Assembly (NCBI RefSeq): GCF_000468535.1
Contig: NZ_AUQY01000002.1
Location: forward strand, 722,888 to 786,887
DNA from: Peptoniphilus mikwangii
GTDB taxonomy: Bacteria; Bacillota; Clostridia; Tissierellales; Peptoniphilaceae
Direction of reading: 5' to 3'
Length of the DNA stretch: 64,000 nucleotides
A model generated the notes under the pieces. The model did not search any database, was not told the DNA's origin, and worked only from the letters and a program-made list of their open reading frames with translations. Both the position numbers and the translations under genes were made by a program. Positions 35,613 to 44,693 of the stretch are shown piece by piece (the stretch's first letter is position 1; every line of letters starts with the position of its first letter).

Positions 35613-35640
35613 GTGGTTTAGGCGGGAATATCCCTCCCAC
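35613..35640 (-). promoter_or_regulatory. Probable L1-binding mRNA motif upstream of rplK
   Basis: GTGG/CCAC closing stem, inner GGGA/TCCC stem and asymmetric TAAA loop, followed by AAGGAGG. It resembles known L1 sites in rplK leaders. Confidence 0.6.
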
Positions 35641-35662
35641 TTCTTGAAGCTTTTAGCTTCTA

Positions 35663-36217
35663 CTACTGTTTAATAACTTGATTAAAATCCAATTCAACTA
35701 ATGTGTCACGTCCAAACATAGAAACCGATACTTTAATTTTTTTCTTTTCATAATTACAAGAATCAATTTTTCCTACAAAGTCATTGAATGGTCCGCTAAT
35801 TACTTTAACAGTCTCTCCAACTTCGTATTCTCCAAAAATTTCTTTATTATCACACACTCCGAGTGTAATAACTTCTTCGTCTGAAAGTGGCACAGGTTTT
35901 GATCCCGGTCCTACGAATCCTGTTACGCCTCTTGTATTTCTAACAAGATACCAAGATTCATCGTTCATTATCATTTTCACAAGAACATAACTTGGAAATA
36001 ATTTTCTCTCTTTAACTTTTTTTGAACCTTCTTTATTCTCAACGTACTCTTCAATTGGAACTTGGATGTCAAAAATCAAATCTTCCATGTTTCGATTCAC
36101 GACCATGGCTTCCATGTTTGCCTTAACTTTGTTCTCATGTCCTGAATAAGTGTGGATCACATACCATTTCGCTTCTTTTTCTCTATCTTCCAAATTGATT
36201 TGTCTTTCATCTTCCAT
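35663..36217 (-). CDS. nusG: Transcription factor NusG
   Basis: The 184-residue protein has the NGN domain (AKWYVIHTYSGHENKVKANME, GVTGFVGPGSKPVPL) and a KOW domain (VGETVKVISGPFNDFVGKID). It binds RNA polymerase, controls pausing and termination and couples to ribosomes. The ATG at 36217 has GTGGTGG upstream; a GTG 12 bases earlier lies in that site. It follows secE closely, as is usual. Confidence 0.96.
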   Translation of the reverse strand: MEDERQINLEDREKEAKWYVIHTYSGHENKVKANMEAMVVNRNMEDLIFDIQVPIEEYVENKEGSKKVKERKLFPSYVLVKMIMNDESWYLVRNTRGVTGFVGPGSKPVPLSDEEVITLGVCDNKEIFGEYEVGETVKVISGPFNDFVGKIDSCNYEKKKIKVSVSMFGRDTLVELDFNQVIKQ

Positions 36218-36231
36218 AAATACCACCACTT

Positions 36232-36444
36232 TTAAATGATGAATTTAAACAATGTTAACACAATTTTGTCGTATAGAGCTAAAAGAAGAGAGAATAATAT
36301 GCTAACTACAATTACTATTGCACTGTAATTTAAAACTTCTTGTTTAGTTGGCCAAACAACTTTCTTGAATTCAGATTTTACTCCTCTAAAGTATTTTGAT
36401 AGACTTTTTTCTTCAGTCTTTTTTACAGAATCCTTTGCTGCCAA
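36232..36444 (-). CDS. secE: Preprotein translocase subunit SecE (TTG start)
   Basis: The 70-residue protein has one membrane helix (about 43-65) preceded by the family motif KYFRGVKSEFKKVVWPTKQEV. It stabilises SecY. The start is TTG at 36444 after AGGAGGAATAAAA; no ATG precedes the conserved part. It lies between rpmG and nusG. Confidence 0.95.
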   Translation of the reverse strand: MAAKDSVKKTEEKSLSKYFRGVKSEFKKVVWPTKQEVLNYSAIVIVVSILFSLLLALYDKIVLTLFKFII

Positions 36445-36463
36445 TTTTATTCCTCCTTTTAAA

Positions 36464-36613
36464 TTACTTTGTTTCCTTGTGAGTTGTGTGCTCCTTACAG
36501 AACTTACAATATTTTTTTAGCTCAATTCTTTCAGTATTAGTCTTCTTATTCTTGTAGGTAATGTAATTTCTTTGTTTACATTGTGTACATTCTAATACTA
36601 CTCTGTCAGCCAT
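36464..36613 (-). CDS. rpmG: 50S ribosomal protein L33 (zinc-binding form)
   Basis: The 49-residue protein [20 protein letters not shown] with C9/C12 and C36/C39 is the zinc-ribbon form of L33. The ATG at 36613 has an AGGAGG site. It starts the rpmG-secE-nusG-rplK-rplA operon. Confidence 0.97.
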   Translation of the reverse strand: MADRVVLECTQCKQRNYITYKNKKTNTERIELKKYCKFCKEHTTHKETK

Positions 36614-36623
36614 AAAAACACCT

Positions 36624-36644
36624 CCTATTAATAGGGGTATACCC
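36624..36644. promoter_or_regulatory. Tandem palindromes at the rpmG ribosome site
   Basis: CCTATTAATAGG (36624-36635) and GGGTATACCC (36635-36644) are adjacent perfect palindromes. The first takes in part of the AGGAGG site of rpmG, so folding would hide it. Confidence 0.45.
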
Positions 36645-36680
36645 TTAATTTAAGTCATAATGACCCTATATTAAAATTTA

Positions 36681-36709
36681 CCTAAATAGATTATCACAAC
36701 TATGCAATT
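36681..36709 (-). promoter_or_regulatory. Candidate promoter of the rpmG operon
   Basis: TTTACA and TAATCT are 17 bases apart on the minus strand, about 70 bases before rpmG. Coordinates are approximate. Confidence 0.5.
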
Positions 36710-36745
36710 TTGTAAAGTAATTTCGATTTTATAACAACAGTTTAT

Positions 36746-37225
36746 TTATTCTAATCCTAAAAAATCAAGTTGCCTTAATGCTTCAAATAATATTATATTT
36801 GCAGAATTCGAAAGATTTAAACTTCTTCCGTAATCTTTAAGCATAGGAATCTTTATGCAATGCTCAATGTCATTAAATAAAATATTTTCGGGAATACCCC
36901 TTGTTTCAGGACCGAACATTATATAATCTCCGTCTTTAAACTTTACATCCGTATACTTCTGCACCGCCTTTGTCGTCGCAAAATATAAACTTGCTCCGCC
37001 TTTCATTTTATCTTCATTCTTTTCTAAAAAATCATCGTAACTCTTGTAGTAATTTATATCTACCAAGTGCCAATAATCAAGCCCCGCTCTTTTTAAATGA
37101 CTGCTGTCCACCGAAAATCCAAGAGGCTCAATTAAATGAAGCCTTGTTTTTGTAAGTCCACATGTTCTTGCAATTGCTCCTGTATTAAACGGTATTTCCG
37201 GTTCATAAAAAACTATATTTAACAT
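36746..37225 (-). CDS. trmL: tRNA (cytidine34-2'-O)-methyltransferase TrmL
   Basis: The 159-residue SPOUT methyltransferase has NTGAIARTCGLTKTRLHLIEPLGF, MFGPETRGIPENIL and SLNLSNSANIILFEALRQ, the knot-forming motifs of TrmL. It methylates the wobble ribose of some leucine tRNAs. It follows the FAD protein gene by 1 base. Confidence 0.92.
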   Translation of the reverse strand: MLNIVFYEPEIPFNTGAIARTCGLTKTRLHLIEPLGFSVDSSHLKRAGLDYWHLVDINYYKSYDDFLEKNEDKMKGGASLYFATTKAVQKYTDVKFKDGDYIMFGPETRGIPENILFNDIEHCIKIPMLKDYGRSLNLSNSANIILFEALRQLDFLGLE

Positions 37226-37226
37226 T

Positions 37227-38768
37227 CTATTCTCCTCTTATTATCTTTTCTGCCGCCTTTATTCCATCGATTGCAGAAGAAACTATCCCTCCGGAATACC
37301 CTGAACCTTCTCCTATGGGATATAAATTCATAATTCCCTCCGCTTTTAAATTTTCATCTCTCAATATTCTGACAGGACTGGAACTTCTTGTTTCCACTCC
37401 GGTTAAAATTCCGTCAGATATTGCAAATCCCTTCAGTTTTCTGTCCATATTTATAATACTGTTTGAAATCACTTCGTCTACTACATCCGGATATATACCT
37501 CTGAGATTTGAAAGTGTATAACCGGGCTTAATTGTAGGCTTAATAATTCCAAGTTTTGTTGTCGATCTATTTTCCAGATAGTCTGCTATTTTTTGAATCG
37601 GAGCAAAATAGTTTGAACCGCCAAGTTCAAACGCTCTTTTTTCTATCCGTTTTTGAAACTCCATGCCCGCCAATAATTCCGTTCCGTAAATACTCTCATC
37701 AACTGTTACTATAAGTGCGGAATTTGCATTCTCTCCGTTTCTCTTGTAATAGCTCATTCCATTTACACACAACATTCCCATTTCAGATGATGCATTTATT
37801 ACATATCCTCCCGGACACATACAGAATGTATATCCGCTAAGCCTTAAATTTTTATCATTGTATGTCAACATATAACTTGCGGCAGGCAAGCTTTCATTTT
37901 CACACTTATACTGGCTGAAATTTATATTTTTTTGTAAATGCTCTATTCTAAAACCAACTGCAAACGGTTTGTTTTTCATCTTTATTTTTTTAGACAACAT
38001 ATAAAAAGTATCTCGAGATGAATTTCCGAGAGCAAGCACATAATTATCGGCATACATCTTTTTATCTTCTGCAATTATATTTTTAACTTTTGCATTTTCT
38101 ATGCATATGTCTGAAAATACTGTATTAAATTCAAATTCGCCTCCATTTTTTAAAATGAAGTTTCTCATGTTTACAATTACTTTTCTAAGTATGTCAGTTC
38201 CTATATGAGGTTTAGCATCATACAATATATCTTGAGGTGCTCCATTTTCTACAAATATTTTAAGCACCTCTCTAACTCTGATATCCTTTGAACGAGCTGT
38301 GAGTTTCCCGTCAGAAAATGTTCCCGCTCCGCCTTCGCCGAATTGAATATTTGAATTTATATTCAGTTCTTTTCCGTTCAAAAAACTGTCTATGCTCTTT
38401 ATTCTGTCCTCAATCTTTTCTCCACGCTCGATTATCATAACATCACAGCCGTACTTTGAAAGTATATAGCCGCAAAACAATCCGGCGGGTCCGCTACCCA
38501 CGATTATGGTTTTAGATTTTTTATGAGGTAATGAAATTTCAAAATTAGGCTCCTCATAAAAAACCGCATCCTTTATTTTTGAAAGTTTTTTCTCAGATAT
38601 ATTTTCTTTTATAATTACCTGATAATTAAATGTAATGCTGTTTCTTGCATCTATTGATTTTCTATATATTTCATATTCAAATTTTTCAAGTTTTAAAACC
38701 TTTTTTAACTTGGATTCAAGCAGTTGTATACTATCCTGCTCAAGCTTTATATTCTTTATTAAAATCAT
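37227..38768 (-). CDS. FAD-dependent dehydrogenase, COG2509-like
   Basis: The 513-residue protein has a Rossmann FAD motif IIVGSGPAGLFCGYILSKYG (about 87-106), then ERGEKIEDR and a C-terminal GEGSGYSGGIVSSAIDGI. It belongs to a conserved group of uncharacterised FAD-dependent dehydrogenases. The N-terminal 85 residues are a small family-specific domain. It follows the membrane protein at 38777 by 8 bases. Substrate unknown. Confidence 0.82.
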   Translation of the reverse strand: MILIKNIKLEQDSIQLLESKLKKVLKLEKFEYEIYRKSIDARNSITFNYQVIIKENISEKKLSKIKDAVFYEEPNFEISLPHKKSKTIIVGSGPAGLFCGYILSKYGCDVMIIERGEKIEDRIKSIDSFLNGKELNINSNIQFGEGGAGTFSDGKLTARSKDIRVREVLKIFVENGAPQDILYDAKPHIGTDILRKVIVNMRNFILKNGGEFEFNTVFSDICIENAKVKNIIAEDKKMYADNYVLALGNSSRDTFYMLSKKIKMKNKPFAVGFRIEHLQKNINFSQYKCENESLPAASYMLTYNDKNLRLSGYTFCMCPGGYVINASSEMGMLCVNGMSYYKRNGENANSALIVTVDESIYGTELLAGMEFQKRIEKRAFELGGSNYFAPIQKIADYLENRSTTKLGIIKPTIKPGYTLSNLRGIYPDVVDEVISNSIINMDRKLKGFAISDGILTGVETRSSSPVRILRDENLKAEGIMNLYPIGEGSGYSGGIVSSAIDGIKAAEKIIRGE

Positions 38769-38776
38769 ATTATCCT

Positions 38777-39571
38777 CTATTTAATTATATAAAATCCTAT
38801 GCCGAATGAAATTAAATTTGCAATTATAACGCTAACAGTATTTCTAAATTTTCCGAAACTCTCAAGTGTAGCTCCAAGATAAACTCCCTCAAGTGCGAAT
38901 ATAAAAATCTCAACCGGAATTATAATGGTCAACGCAAAAAAACTTCCACTTTTAATCAGTGCATATGTCAAAATAACATTAAGTAAAATTTGAGTAATTA
39001 AATTTAATATAACAATTTTTCTTAAATCTCTCTTTGTTCTATATCCTACTAAGTACAAAAATCCAACTTCTAAAATCAGCGTAATAACAAAAGTTTTTAA
39101 AAATTGCAGCGAATATAGTGCCAACAAAAAGTAATTTCTCTTTATCTGCATATTCTCATAATTAAAGCTGAACTCTTCATTAAAAGCTTTTACCTCGACT
39201 TCATTTGAATATGACACTTCACCTTTTGAATTTATGACCGCTATTTTAAATTTACTCGGAACTCTATAGCTATAGTTATATGTATCGTAACCTTTTGTTT
39301 CTGATACTCTTAACCATATGGGAATTCCTCCCTCACTTTCTCGATGAACAATTAATTTATGCTCATCGGCAAACTTTAAAAATTCAGGTTCCCCTATTTT
39401 TTCTTCTTCATACAAATTATAATCCTTATAGTTATCGCACGATAAATATATCTTGAAACCTTGCGGTACATTATATACTCTTATATTCATTTCAGGCTTA
39501 GGTCCCATATCTGCAAATACTGATGTCGGTATCAAAAATAGCAATATTAGAAAAGAAAAAAATTTTTTCAT
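38777..39571 (-). CDS. Conserved hypothetical secreted/membrane protein
   Basis: The 264-residue protein has a signal peptide cut near VFA, directly followed by DMGPKPEMNIRVYN, an extracytoplasmic domain to about residue 140 and four C-terminal membrane segments. The MGPKP motif after the signal recurs in Bacillota proteins of unknown function. The ATG at 39571 follows GAGGGTGAG. No function is assigned. Confidence 0.6.
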   Translation of the reverse strand: MKKFFSFLILLFLIPTSVFADMGPKPEMNIRVYNVPQGFKIYLSCDNYKDYNLYEEEKIGEPEFLKFADEHKLIVHRESEGGIPIWLRVSETKGYDTYNYSYRVPSKFKIAVINSKGEVSYSNEVEVKAFNEEFSFNYENMQIKRNYFLLALYSLQFLKTFVITLILEVGFLYLVGYRTKRDLRKIVILNLITQILLNVILTYALIKSGSFFALTIIIPVEIFIFALEGVYLGATLESFGKFRNTVSVIIANLISFGIGFYIIK

Positions 39572-39655
39572 ATCCTCACCCTCCAAACTCAAATTAAAAA
39601 TAGTAGTCTTTCGACTACTATTATATAATAATAAGCTGCCTATTCAAAATATTTC

Positions 39656-40825
39656 TTATAAACTCATCTTATAAATTTCAAGCACATCTTTTTCGTCAAG
39701 TTTAGCAAATCCGTTAATAATTCCATTTTTGTGTTCGATCGTAAGTTTTGCCATCTCTTCAAGATGTTCCTCTCCTATACCTACTTTTGTAAGTGTATCC
39801 GGAATTTCCATGCTATTAAAAAATTCTCTTAATGTATCTATCGCCTTATTAGCATCTGCAAATTCATCATCCGATTGCTCTATACCAAAAACATTTATAC
39901 CGAATGTTCTTATTTTTGAAACTGTATCTTCATTTAAAACATATTTTAACCAGTTTGGAGTCAAAATCGCAAGCCCAACTCCATGAGTTATATCATAAAA
40001 TGCACTAAGTTCATGTTCCATTGCATGAACGCTCCAGTCTGTTGCCTTTCCGCTATCTAAAATTCCGTTTATTGCCCAAGAATTTGCCCACATAATATTT
40101 GCACGAGCATCATAATTTTCAGGATTATTATATACAACAGGTCCATACTCCACACATGTCTTTAATATGCCTTCCGCAAAACGATCTTGTAAATAGCAAC
40201 CGTCATTTAATGTAAAATAGTTTTCCATAGTATGACTCATAATATCCGCTACTCCTGCCGCAGTATGTTTTTTCGGGACAGAAAATGTATATTCAGGATT
40301 CATAAATGAAAATTTAGGCAACACAAGTTTTGTTCCCCACGCAAGCTTTTCTTTAGTTTTCAAATTTGTAATTACAGATACATTATCCATTTCAGAACCT
40401 GTCGCAGCTATTGTAAGTATAGTTCCAAGAGGTACCGCTTTTTCAACATTACATTTTGAAATTACAATATCCCAAGGAGTACAGTCTGTATAAACTCCTG
40501 CTGCAACTAATTTTGCACAGTCTATTACAGAACCTCCTCCTATTGCAAGAATAAAATTCAAATTATTTTCTCTTGCAATTTGAATTCCCTTTTCAGCGGA
40601 TTCAACACGAGGATTTGATTCTATTCCATCTAATTCACAATAAAATATTTCATTGTCATTAAGGAGCTTCACTACATCATCATATAGTCCGATTCTCTTG
40701 ATACTTCCTCCACCATAGCATAATAAAACTCTGTTTCCGTATTTTTTTATTTCCTTCGGCAATTTTTCTAATTGATCTTTCCCAAATAAAATTTTAGTTC
40801 CAACTTCAAATGTAAAATCGTACAT
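39656..40825 (-). CDS. Iron-containing alcohol dehydrogenase (butanol dehydrogenase type)
   Basis: The 389-residue protein starts with TFEVGTKILFGK and has the NAD(P)-binding GGGSVIDCAKLVAAG. Metal ligands lie in ADIMSHTMENY, HAMEHELSAFYDITHGVGLAIL. It is close to the BdhA/YqhD group that reduces aldehydes to alcohols. It stands alone between tsaD and the membrane protein. Substrate range is inferred. Confidence 0.9.
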   Translation of the reverse strand: MYDFTFEVGTKILFGKDQLEKLPKEIKKYGNRVLLCYGGGSIKRIGLYDDVVKLLNDNEIFYCELDGIESNPRVESAEKGIQIARENNLNFILAIGGGSVIDCAKLVAAGVYTDCTPWDIVISKCNVEKAVPLGTILTIAATGSEMDNVSVITNLKTKEKLAWGTKLVLPKFSFMNPEYTFSVPKKHTAAGVADIMSHTMENYFTLNDGCYLQDRFAEGILKTCVEYGPVVYNNPENYDARANIMWANSWAINGILDSGKATDWSVHAMEHELSAFYDITHGVGLAILTPNWLKYVLNEDTVSKIRTFGINVFGIEQSDDEFADANKAIDTLREFFNSMEIPDTLTKVGIGEEHLEEMAKLTIEHKNGIINGFAKLDEKDVLEIYKMSL

Positions 40826-40857
40826 ACAATCCCTCCTAATTTAATAATTACCCATGA

Positions 40858-41853
40858 TTATAACCCCAAATTAGGTTTTGCATAGGAATTTTTATCATAA
40901 TTTCCGCTTTTATATAAATAATATCCTGCAGATGCAATCATTGCAGCATTATCTGTACAAAGTATCTTATCCGGATAATAAATTTTTATATTTTCATCTT
41001 CCGCTCTCTCTTTAAGAGCTTGTCTGAGCCCTTCATTAGCTGCAACTCCTCCCGAAAGAACTATTTTATCCATATTTTCACTTTTTGCAAGACGTATTGA
41101 TTTTTCCACTAACACATCTGTTACTGCAACTTGAAATGATGCTGCAACATCTTCAACTATATAAGGCTCATTTTTTTGTTGCTTATTATGAAGATAATTT
41201 ATAACTGCCGTTTTAAGCCCGCTAAATGAAAAATCATACGATCCTTCTTCAAGCATTACTCTTGGAAATTCTATATTGGCATTTCCCTCTTTTGCAAGCT
41301 TATCTATTATAGGTCCTCCGGGATATCCTATCCCCATAGCTCTTGCAACTTTGTCAAACGCTTCACCTGTTGCATCATCTCTTGTTCTTCCGACAAGCTC
41401 AAAGTCTACATAGTCCCTAACTTTTATAAGATATGTATGCCCTCCCGATACTATAAGTCCTATAAATGGAGGCTCCAAATCTCTATTAGATATATAATTT
41501 GCACACACATGCCCGTAGATATGATTTACCCCTATAAACGGTTTCTCTATCGCATATGCAAATGCCTTTGCAGAATTAAGTCCTACAAGTAACGCTCCTA
41601 TAAGCCCGGGACCCCTTGTAGCAACTACAAGATCTATATCTTCATATTTTACTCCCGCTTCTTTTATTGCCTCTGCAAGCACCGTATTCATAGCCTCAAC
41701 ATGCTGTCTTGACGCTATTTCAGGTACTACTCCGCCAAATTGTTTATGAGTTTTTATCTGTGATGAAATTATATTTGAAAGGACAGTTCTACCATCCTCA
41801 ACTACCGCTACTGATGTTTCATCACACGATGATTCAACCGCTAATACTTTCAT
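40858..41853 (-). CDS. tsaD: tRNA threonylcarbamoyladenosine transferase TsaD
   Basis: The 331-residue protein has ESSCDETSVAVVEDG, the metal site HIYGH and SGGHTYLIKV, and a C-terminal KILCTDNAAMIASAG. It transfers threonylcarbamoyl to A37 of ANN-decoding tRNAs. It ends the tsaE-tsaB-rimI-tsaD run. Confidence 0.97.
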   Translation of the reverse strand: MKVLAVESSCDETSVAVVEDGRTVLSNIISSQIKTHKQFGGVVPEIASRQHVEAMNTVLAEAIKEAGVKYEDIDLVVATRGPGLIGALLVGLNSAKAFAYAIEKPFIGVNHIYGHVCANYISNRDLEPPFIGLIVSGGHTYLIKVRDYVDFELVGRTRDDATGEAFDKVARAMGIGYPGGPIIDKLAKEGNANIEFPRVMLEEGSYDFSFSGLKTAVINYLHNKQQKNEPYIVEDVAASFQVAVTDVLVEKSIRLAKSENMDKIVLSGGVAANEGLRQALKERAEDENIKIYYPDKILCTDNAAMIASAGYYLYKSGNYDKNSYAKPNLGL

Positions 41854-41854
41854 T

Positions 41855-42289
41855 TTACCTTCTCCACATTATTATTGCATCTATTCCCAATCCATAATAG
41901 TCTTTACGAAGTCCCGACTCCGCAAATCCATATCTTTTATATAAGTTAACAGCTTCTATATTATCCGTTCTAACTTCAAGCGTGATTGGATTATTTCCGT
42001 ATAAATCAATCAATTTATCCATAAGCAGTTTTGAAATTCCGATTCCTCTATAATTTTTATCAACTGCTATATTATCTACTGATACATCTCCAAGAATCTC
42101 AGAAATGAAAATATACCCGACCAAATCCAATTTTTCATTTTCCGCTACATAATTATGCGCAAATTCATTTTCTAAAACGCTTGTAATTAATTTTTTAGAC
42201 CACGCATCATCAAATGAGCTTTCTTCTATCTTAAATATGGCGTCGACATCTTCTGTTCTCGCTTTTCTTATTCTAAATTCACCATTCAT
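41855..42289 (-). CDS. rimI: RimI-type ribosomal protein N-acetyltransferase
   Basis: The 144-residue GNAT protein has VDNIAVDKNYRGIGISKLLM and LEVRTDNIEAVNLYKRYGFAESG, the RimI pattern. It acetylates an N-terminus, classically of S18. It overlaps tsaB by 4 bases and precedes tsaD by 1 base, the common order of the t6A cluster. Confidence 0.9.
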   Translation of the reverse strand: MNGEFRIRKARTEDVDAIFKIEESSFDDAWSKKLITSVLENEFAHNYVAENEKLDLVGYIFISEILGDVSVDNIAVDKNYRGIGISKLLMDKLIDLYGNNPITLEVRTDNIEAVNLYKRYGFAESGLRKDYYGLGIDAIIMWRR

Positions 42290-42966
42290 ATCTGTTTTAA
42301 TTTTTTAAAATTCTCTTCCGCCTGAGATAGATTTATATAATTCGGCAAAACATCAAACAAATTATCCGACCCACGCTCTCTATATTCGATTATGCCGAGT
42401 CTTGCAACATTCGCTCCTCTTATAAGTCTTTCCTTAGGCATTTTCAAATTCATCTTATCTTTTAATTTATCGTAAAAAAACTCAGCTCCCGCTCCAAGAA
42501 TTACAACAGCTTTTCCAGAAAGTTCATTTGCAATTTCATCTATATCCATAAGTCTGTCATCTTTAACAGTCCTAATAACATCTGAATTTTTATATATACC
42601 AAAATAAGCTCTGTTTCTCTTTGCATCTATGAGCGGAACTATAAATTCACTTCCCTCATAAGTCATGGCAACAGCTTTTAAAGAAGACACTCCTACTATT
42701 TCCTTATTTAATGTCTGCGAAAGAGTTCTTGCTATTGTAACAGCTATTCTCGTTCCGGTAAATGAACCCGGACCGATTCCCACGGAAATTAAATCTATGT
42801 CCTTTATTGAAAAATTTATCTTGCTGAATATTTCAGATATCATATTTACCACTTCTTCCGAATTATACATGTTCGCTGATAATTCATAAGAGGCTATTTC
42901 TCTGTCATCCTCAACAAGTCCTACAGAAGTTTTGAAAGTAGAAGTATCTATCCCAAGTGATATCAT
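42286..42966 (-). CDS. tsaB: t6A pathway protein TsaB
   Basis: The 226-residue protein has an ASKHA-type start (LGIDTSTFKTSVGLVEDDRE) and SVGIGPGSFTGTRIAV. It is the inactive partner of TsaD needed for t6A synthesis. It overlaps tsaE by 4 bases. Confidence 0.93.
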   Translation of the reverse strand: MISLGIDTSTFKTSVGLVEDDREIASYELSANMYNSEEVVNMISEIFSKINFSIKDIDLISVGIGPGSFTGTRIAVTIARTLSQTLNKEIVGVSSLKAVAMTYEGSEFIVPLIDAKRNRAYFGIYKNSDVIRTVKDDRLMDIDEIANELSGKAVVILGAGAEFFYDKLKDKMNLKMPKERLIRGANVARLGIIEYRERGSDNLFDVLPNYINLSQAEENFKKLKQI

Positions 42967-43412
42967 CTTAAATCCTCCATTAATTCTTTAGCTCTATCTC
43001 CCACGGCATTGATTTCAATTTTCCTTTTATTTTCATCCAACTGAGTTATATTTAACTCCAAATAACATTCCGGTAAACTTGAACTTATTCTATCTGCCCA
43101 CTCCACAACACATACTCCGTCTCCATAAAAATATTCATCAAATCCAAGATAATATACATCATTATCTCCCTCTAATCTATATGTGTCAAAATGGTATAAA
43201 TTAAGTTTTCCGTAATACTCATTCACTATCGTAAATGTAGGAGAAGTTATATAATCATCTATTCCCATTCCAATGCCTATACTCTTTGTAAGGGTCGTCT
43301 TGCCTGCGGCAAGGTCTCCGTTAAGACAAACTACATCACCTTTTTTCAAAAGGCTGCCAAGTTTTTCTCCAAATTTTTTTGTTTCTTCAAGATTATTTAA
43401 AATTAGTTCCAT
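42963..43412 (-). CDS. tsaE: t6A pathway ATPase TsaE
   Basis: The 149-residue protein has the Walker A GDLAAGKTTLTKSIG, ITSPTFTIVNEY and VVEWADRI. It drives the TsaBD cycle. The ATG at 43412 follows GAGGGCAG; the longer frame overlaps the nitroreductase gene. Confidence 0.92.
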   Translation of the reverse strand: MELILNNLEETKKFGEKLGSLLKKGDVVCLNGDLAAGKTTLTKSIGIGMGIDDYITSPTFTIVNEYYGKLNLYHFDTYRLEGDNDVYYLGFDEYFYGDGVCVVEWADRISSSLPECYLELNITQLDENKRKIEINAVGDRAKELMEDLR

Positions 43413-43419
43413 TCTGCCC

Positions 43420-43941
43420 TCAAAATTTTTCATAATGTACATGACTTTCAAATTCCTTTTTCCTTTTTTCTGAAGGAATTTCAGCCTTATAGCCAAGTCC
43501 AATAATACATTCTACATTATATTTAGCAGGAATTTCAAGAGCTTCTCTTATAACATCTTCAGAAATTCTACCCTCATCATTTGTTGCACCTCTAACATTA
43601 GCCCAGCAGCTTCCTATATCTAAATCTTCTGCTTGAAATTGAATTACTGTAGCCGCTATGCAGGCATCTTGGTTATATGTTACCGGCGCTAACTCCTTAT
43701 CTGTTAAAACTGCTATTGCCGCTTTAGCTCCTTTCAAAAATCCTGCACCATGACTTTTAAAATGCGAAAGCTCATCAAGTATTTTTTCATCTTCTATCAA
43801 AATGAATTGTAAACTGTCTAAATTTTTACCGGTAGGAGATTTAAGAGCACTTTCTAATATTATTTTCAATTCTTCTTGTTTTATTCTATCCGATTTATAT
43901 TTTCTGATACTTCTTCTTTTTTCAACAAGCTCTTTAAACAT
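43420..43941 (-). CDS. Nitroreductase-family protein
   Basis: The 173-residue protein has RRSIRKYKSDRIKQEEL, ALKSPTGKNLDSLQFI and a C-terminal IIGLGYKAEIPSEKRKKEF, the FMN-binding pattern. It is first in a run with the t6A genes. The family reduces nitroaromatics or quinones; substrate unknown. Confidence 0.87.
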   Translation of the reverse strand: MFKELVEKRRSIRKYKSDRIKQEELKIILESALKSPTGKNLDSLQFILIEDEKILDELSHFKSHGAGFLKGAKAAIAVLTDKELAPVTYNQDACIAATVIQFQAEDLDIGSCWANVRGATNDEGRISEDVIREALEIPAKYNVECIIGLGYKAEIPSEKRKKEFESHVHYEKF

Positions 43942-44039
43942 AATAATTCCTCCTTGACTTTTTTATATTATACCATTATTTTATACTTAATATCCTAAAA
44001 ATCTTTGATTTTTTATAACATTATTCGGGGGAAGTAAAC

Positions 44040-44615
44040 ATGAAATTATTGGAAGAAAAAATAATAAAAGACGGCTATATTTTAGATGAAAATATAATAA
44101 AGGTAGATTCATTCTTAAATCATCAGCTTGATATAAAATTTTTATCTCAACTTTCCGATGAAATATATGAGCATTTTAAAGACAGAAATATAAATAAAAT
44201 TCTCACAATTGAAGCATCGGGAATCGCACTTGCAACTGTATTGTCACAAAAATTCAATTATATTCCCGTCGTATTTGCCAAAAAGCAACACCACAAAAAT
44301 TTGGGTGACAAAGTCTATCAGGAAGAGGTAAAGTCATTTACAACAGACAAAAAATATTCAGTCACAGTTTCAAAAAAATTCCTCTCCGAAAAAGATAATT
44401 TACTGATAATTGATGACTTCTTAGCAGAAGGTAATGCTTTAAACGGTCTTATAAAAATATCTCAACAAAGCGGTGCAAAAATAATCGGACTTAGTGTGGC
44501 AATAGAAAAAGGATTCCAAGACGGAGGAAAACTTATAAGAAAACTCGGTTACGATTTATTTTCTCTTGCAATTATAACGGATATCAAGGATAACAAATTT
44601 ACATTCAAAAAATAG
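44040..44615 (+). CDS. xpt: Xanthine phosphoribosyltransferase
   Basis: The 191-residue protein matches Xpt: MKLLEEKIIKDGYILDENIIKVDSFLNHQLD-type start (first 30 residues), the PRPP site LLIIDDFLAEGNAL and SVAIEKGFQDGGK. It turns xanthine into XMP for purine salvage. The gene stands alone. No purine riboswitch is recognisable in the 98-base gap before it. Confidence 0.95.
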   Translation: MKLLEEKIIKDGYILDENIIKVDSFLNHQLDIKFLSQLSDEIYEHFKDRNINKILTIEASGIALATVLSQKFNYIPVVFAKKQHHKNLGDKVYQEEVKSFTTDKKYSVTVSKKFLSEKDNLLIIDDFLAEGNALNGLIKISQQSGAKIIGLSVAIEKGFQDGGKLIRKLGYDLFSLAIITDIKDNKFTFKK

Positions 44616-44641
44616 AACAAATAATATAACTTTTTAAACAC

Positions 44642-44691
44642 AAAAAATGATATGTATCCCGCTTGTCAAAAGAGGATACATATCATTTTTT
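44642..44691. terminator. Bidirectional terminator between xpt and the M18 peptidase gene
   Basis: An 18-bp perfect stem (44642-44659 with 44674-44691) with A- and T-runs serves both convergent genes. Confidence 0.93.
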
Positions 44692-44693
44692 CA

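Noticed and set aside
43942-44039. Possible purine riboswitch before xpt
   Set aside because: The gap is under 100 bases and shows none of the conserved junction sequences.
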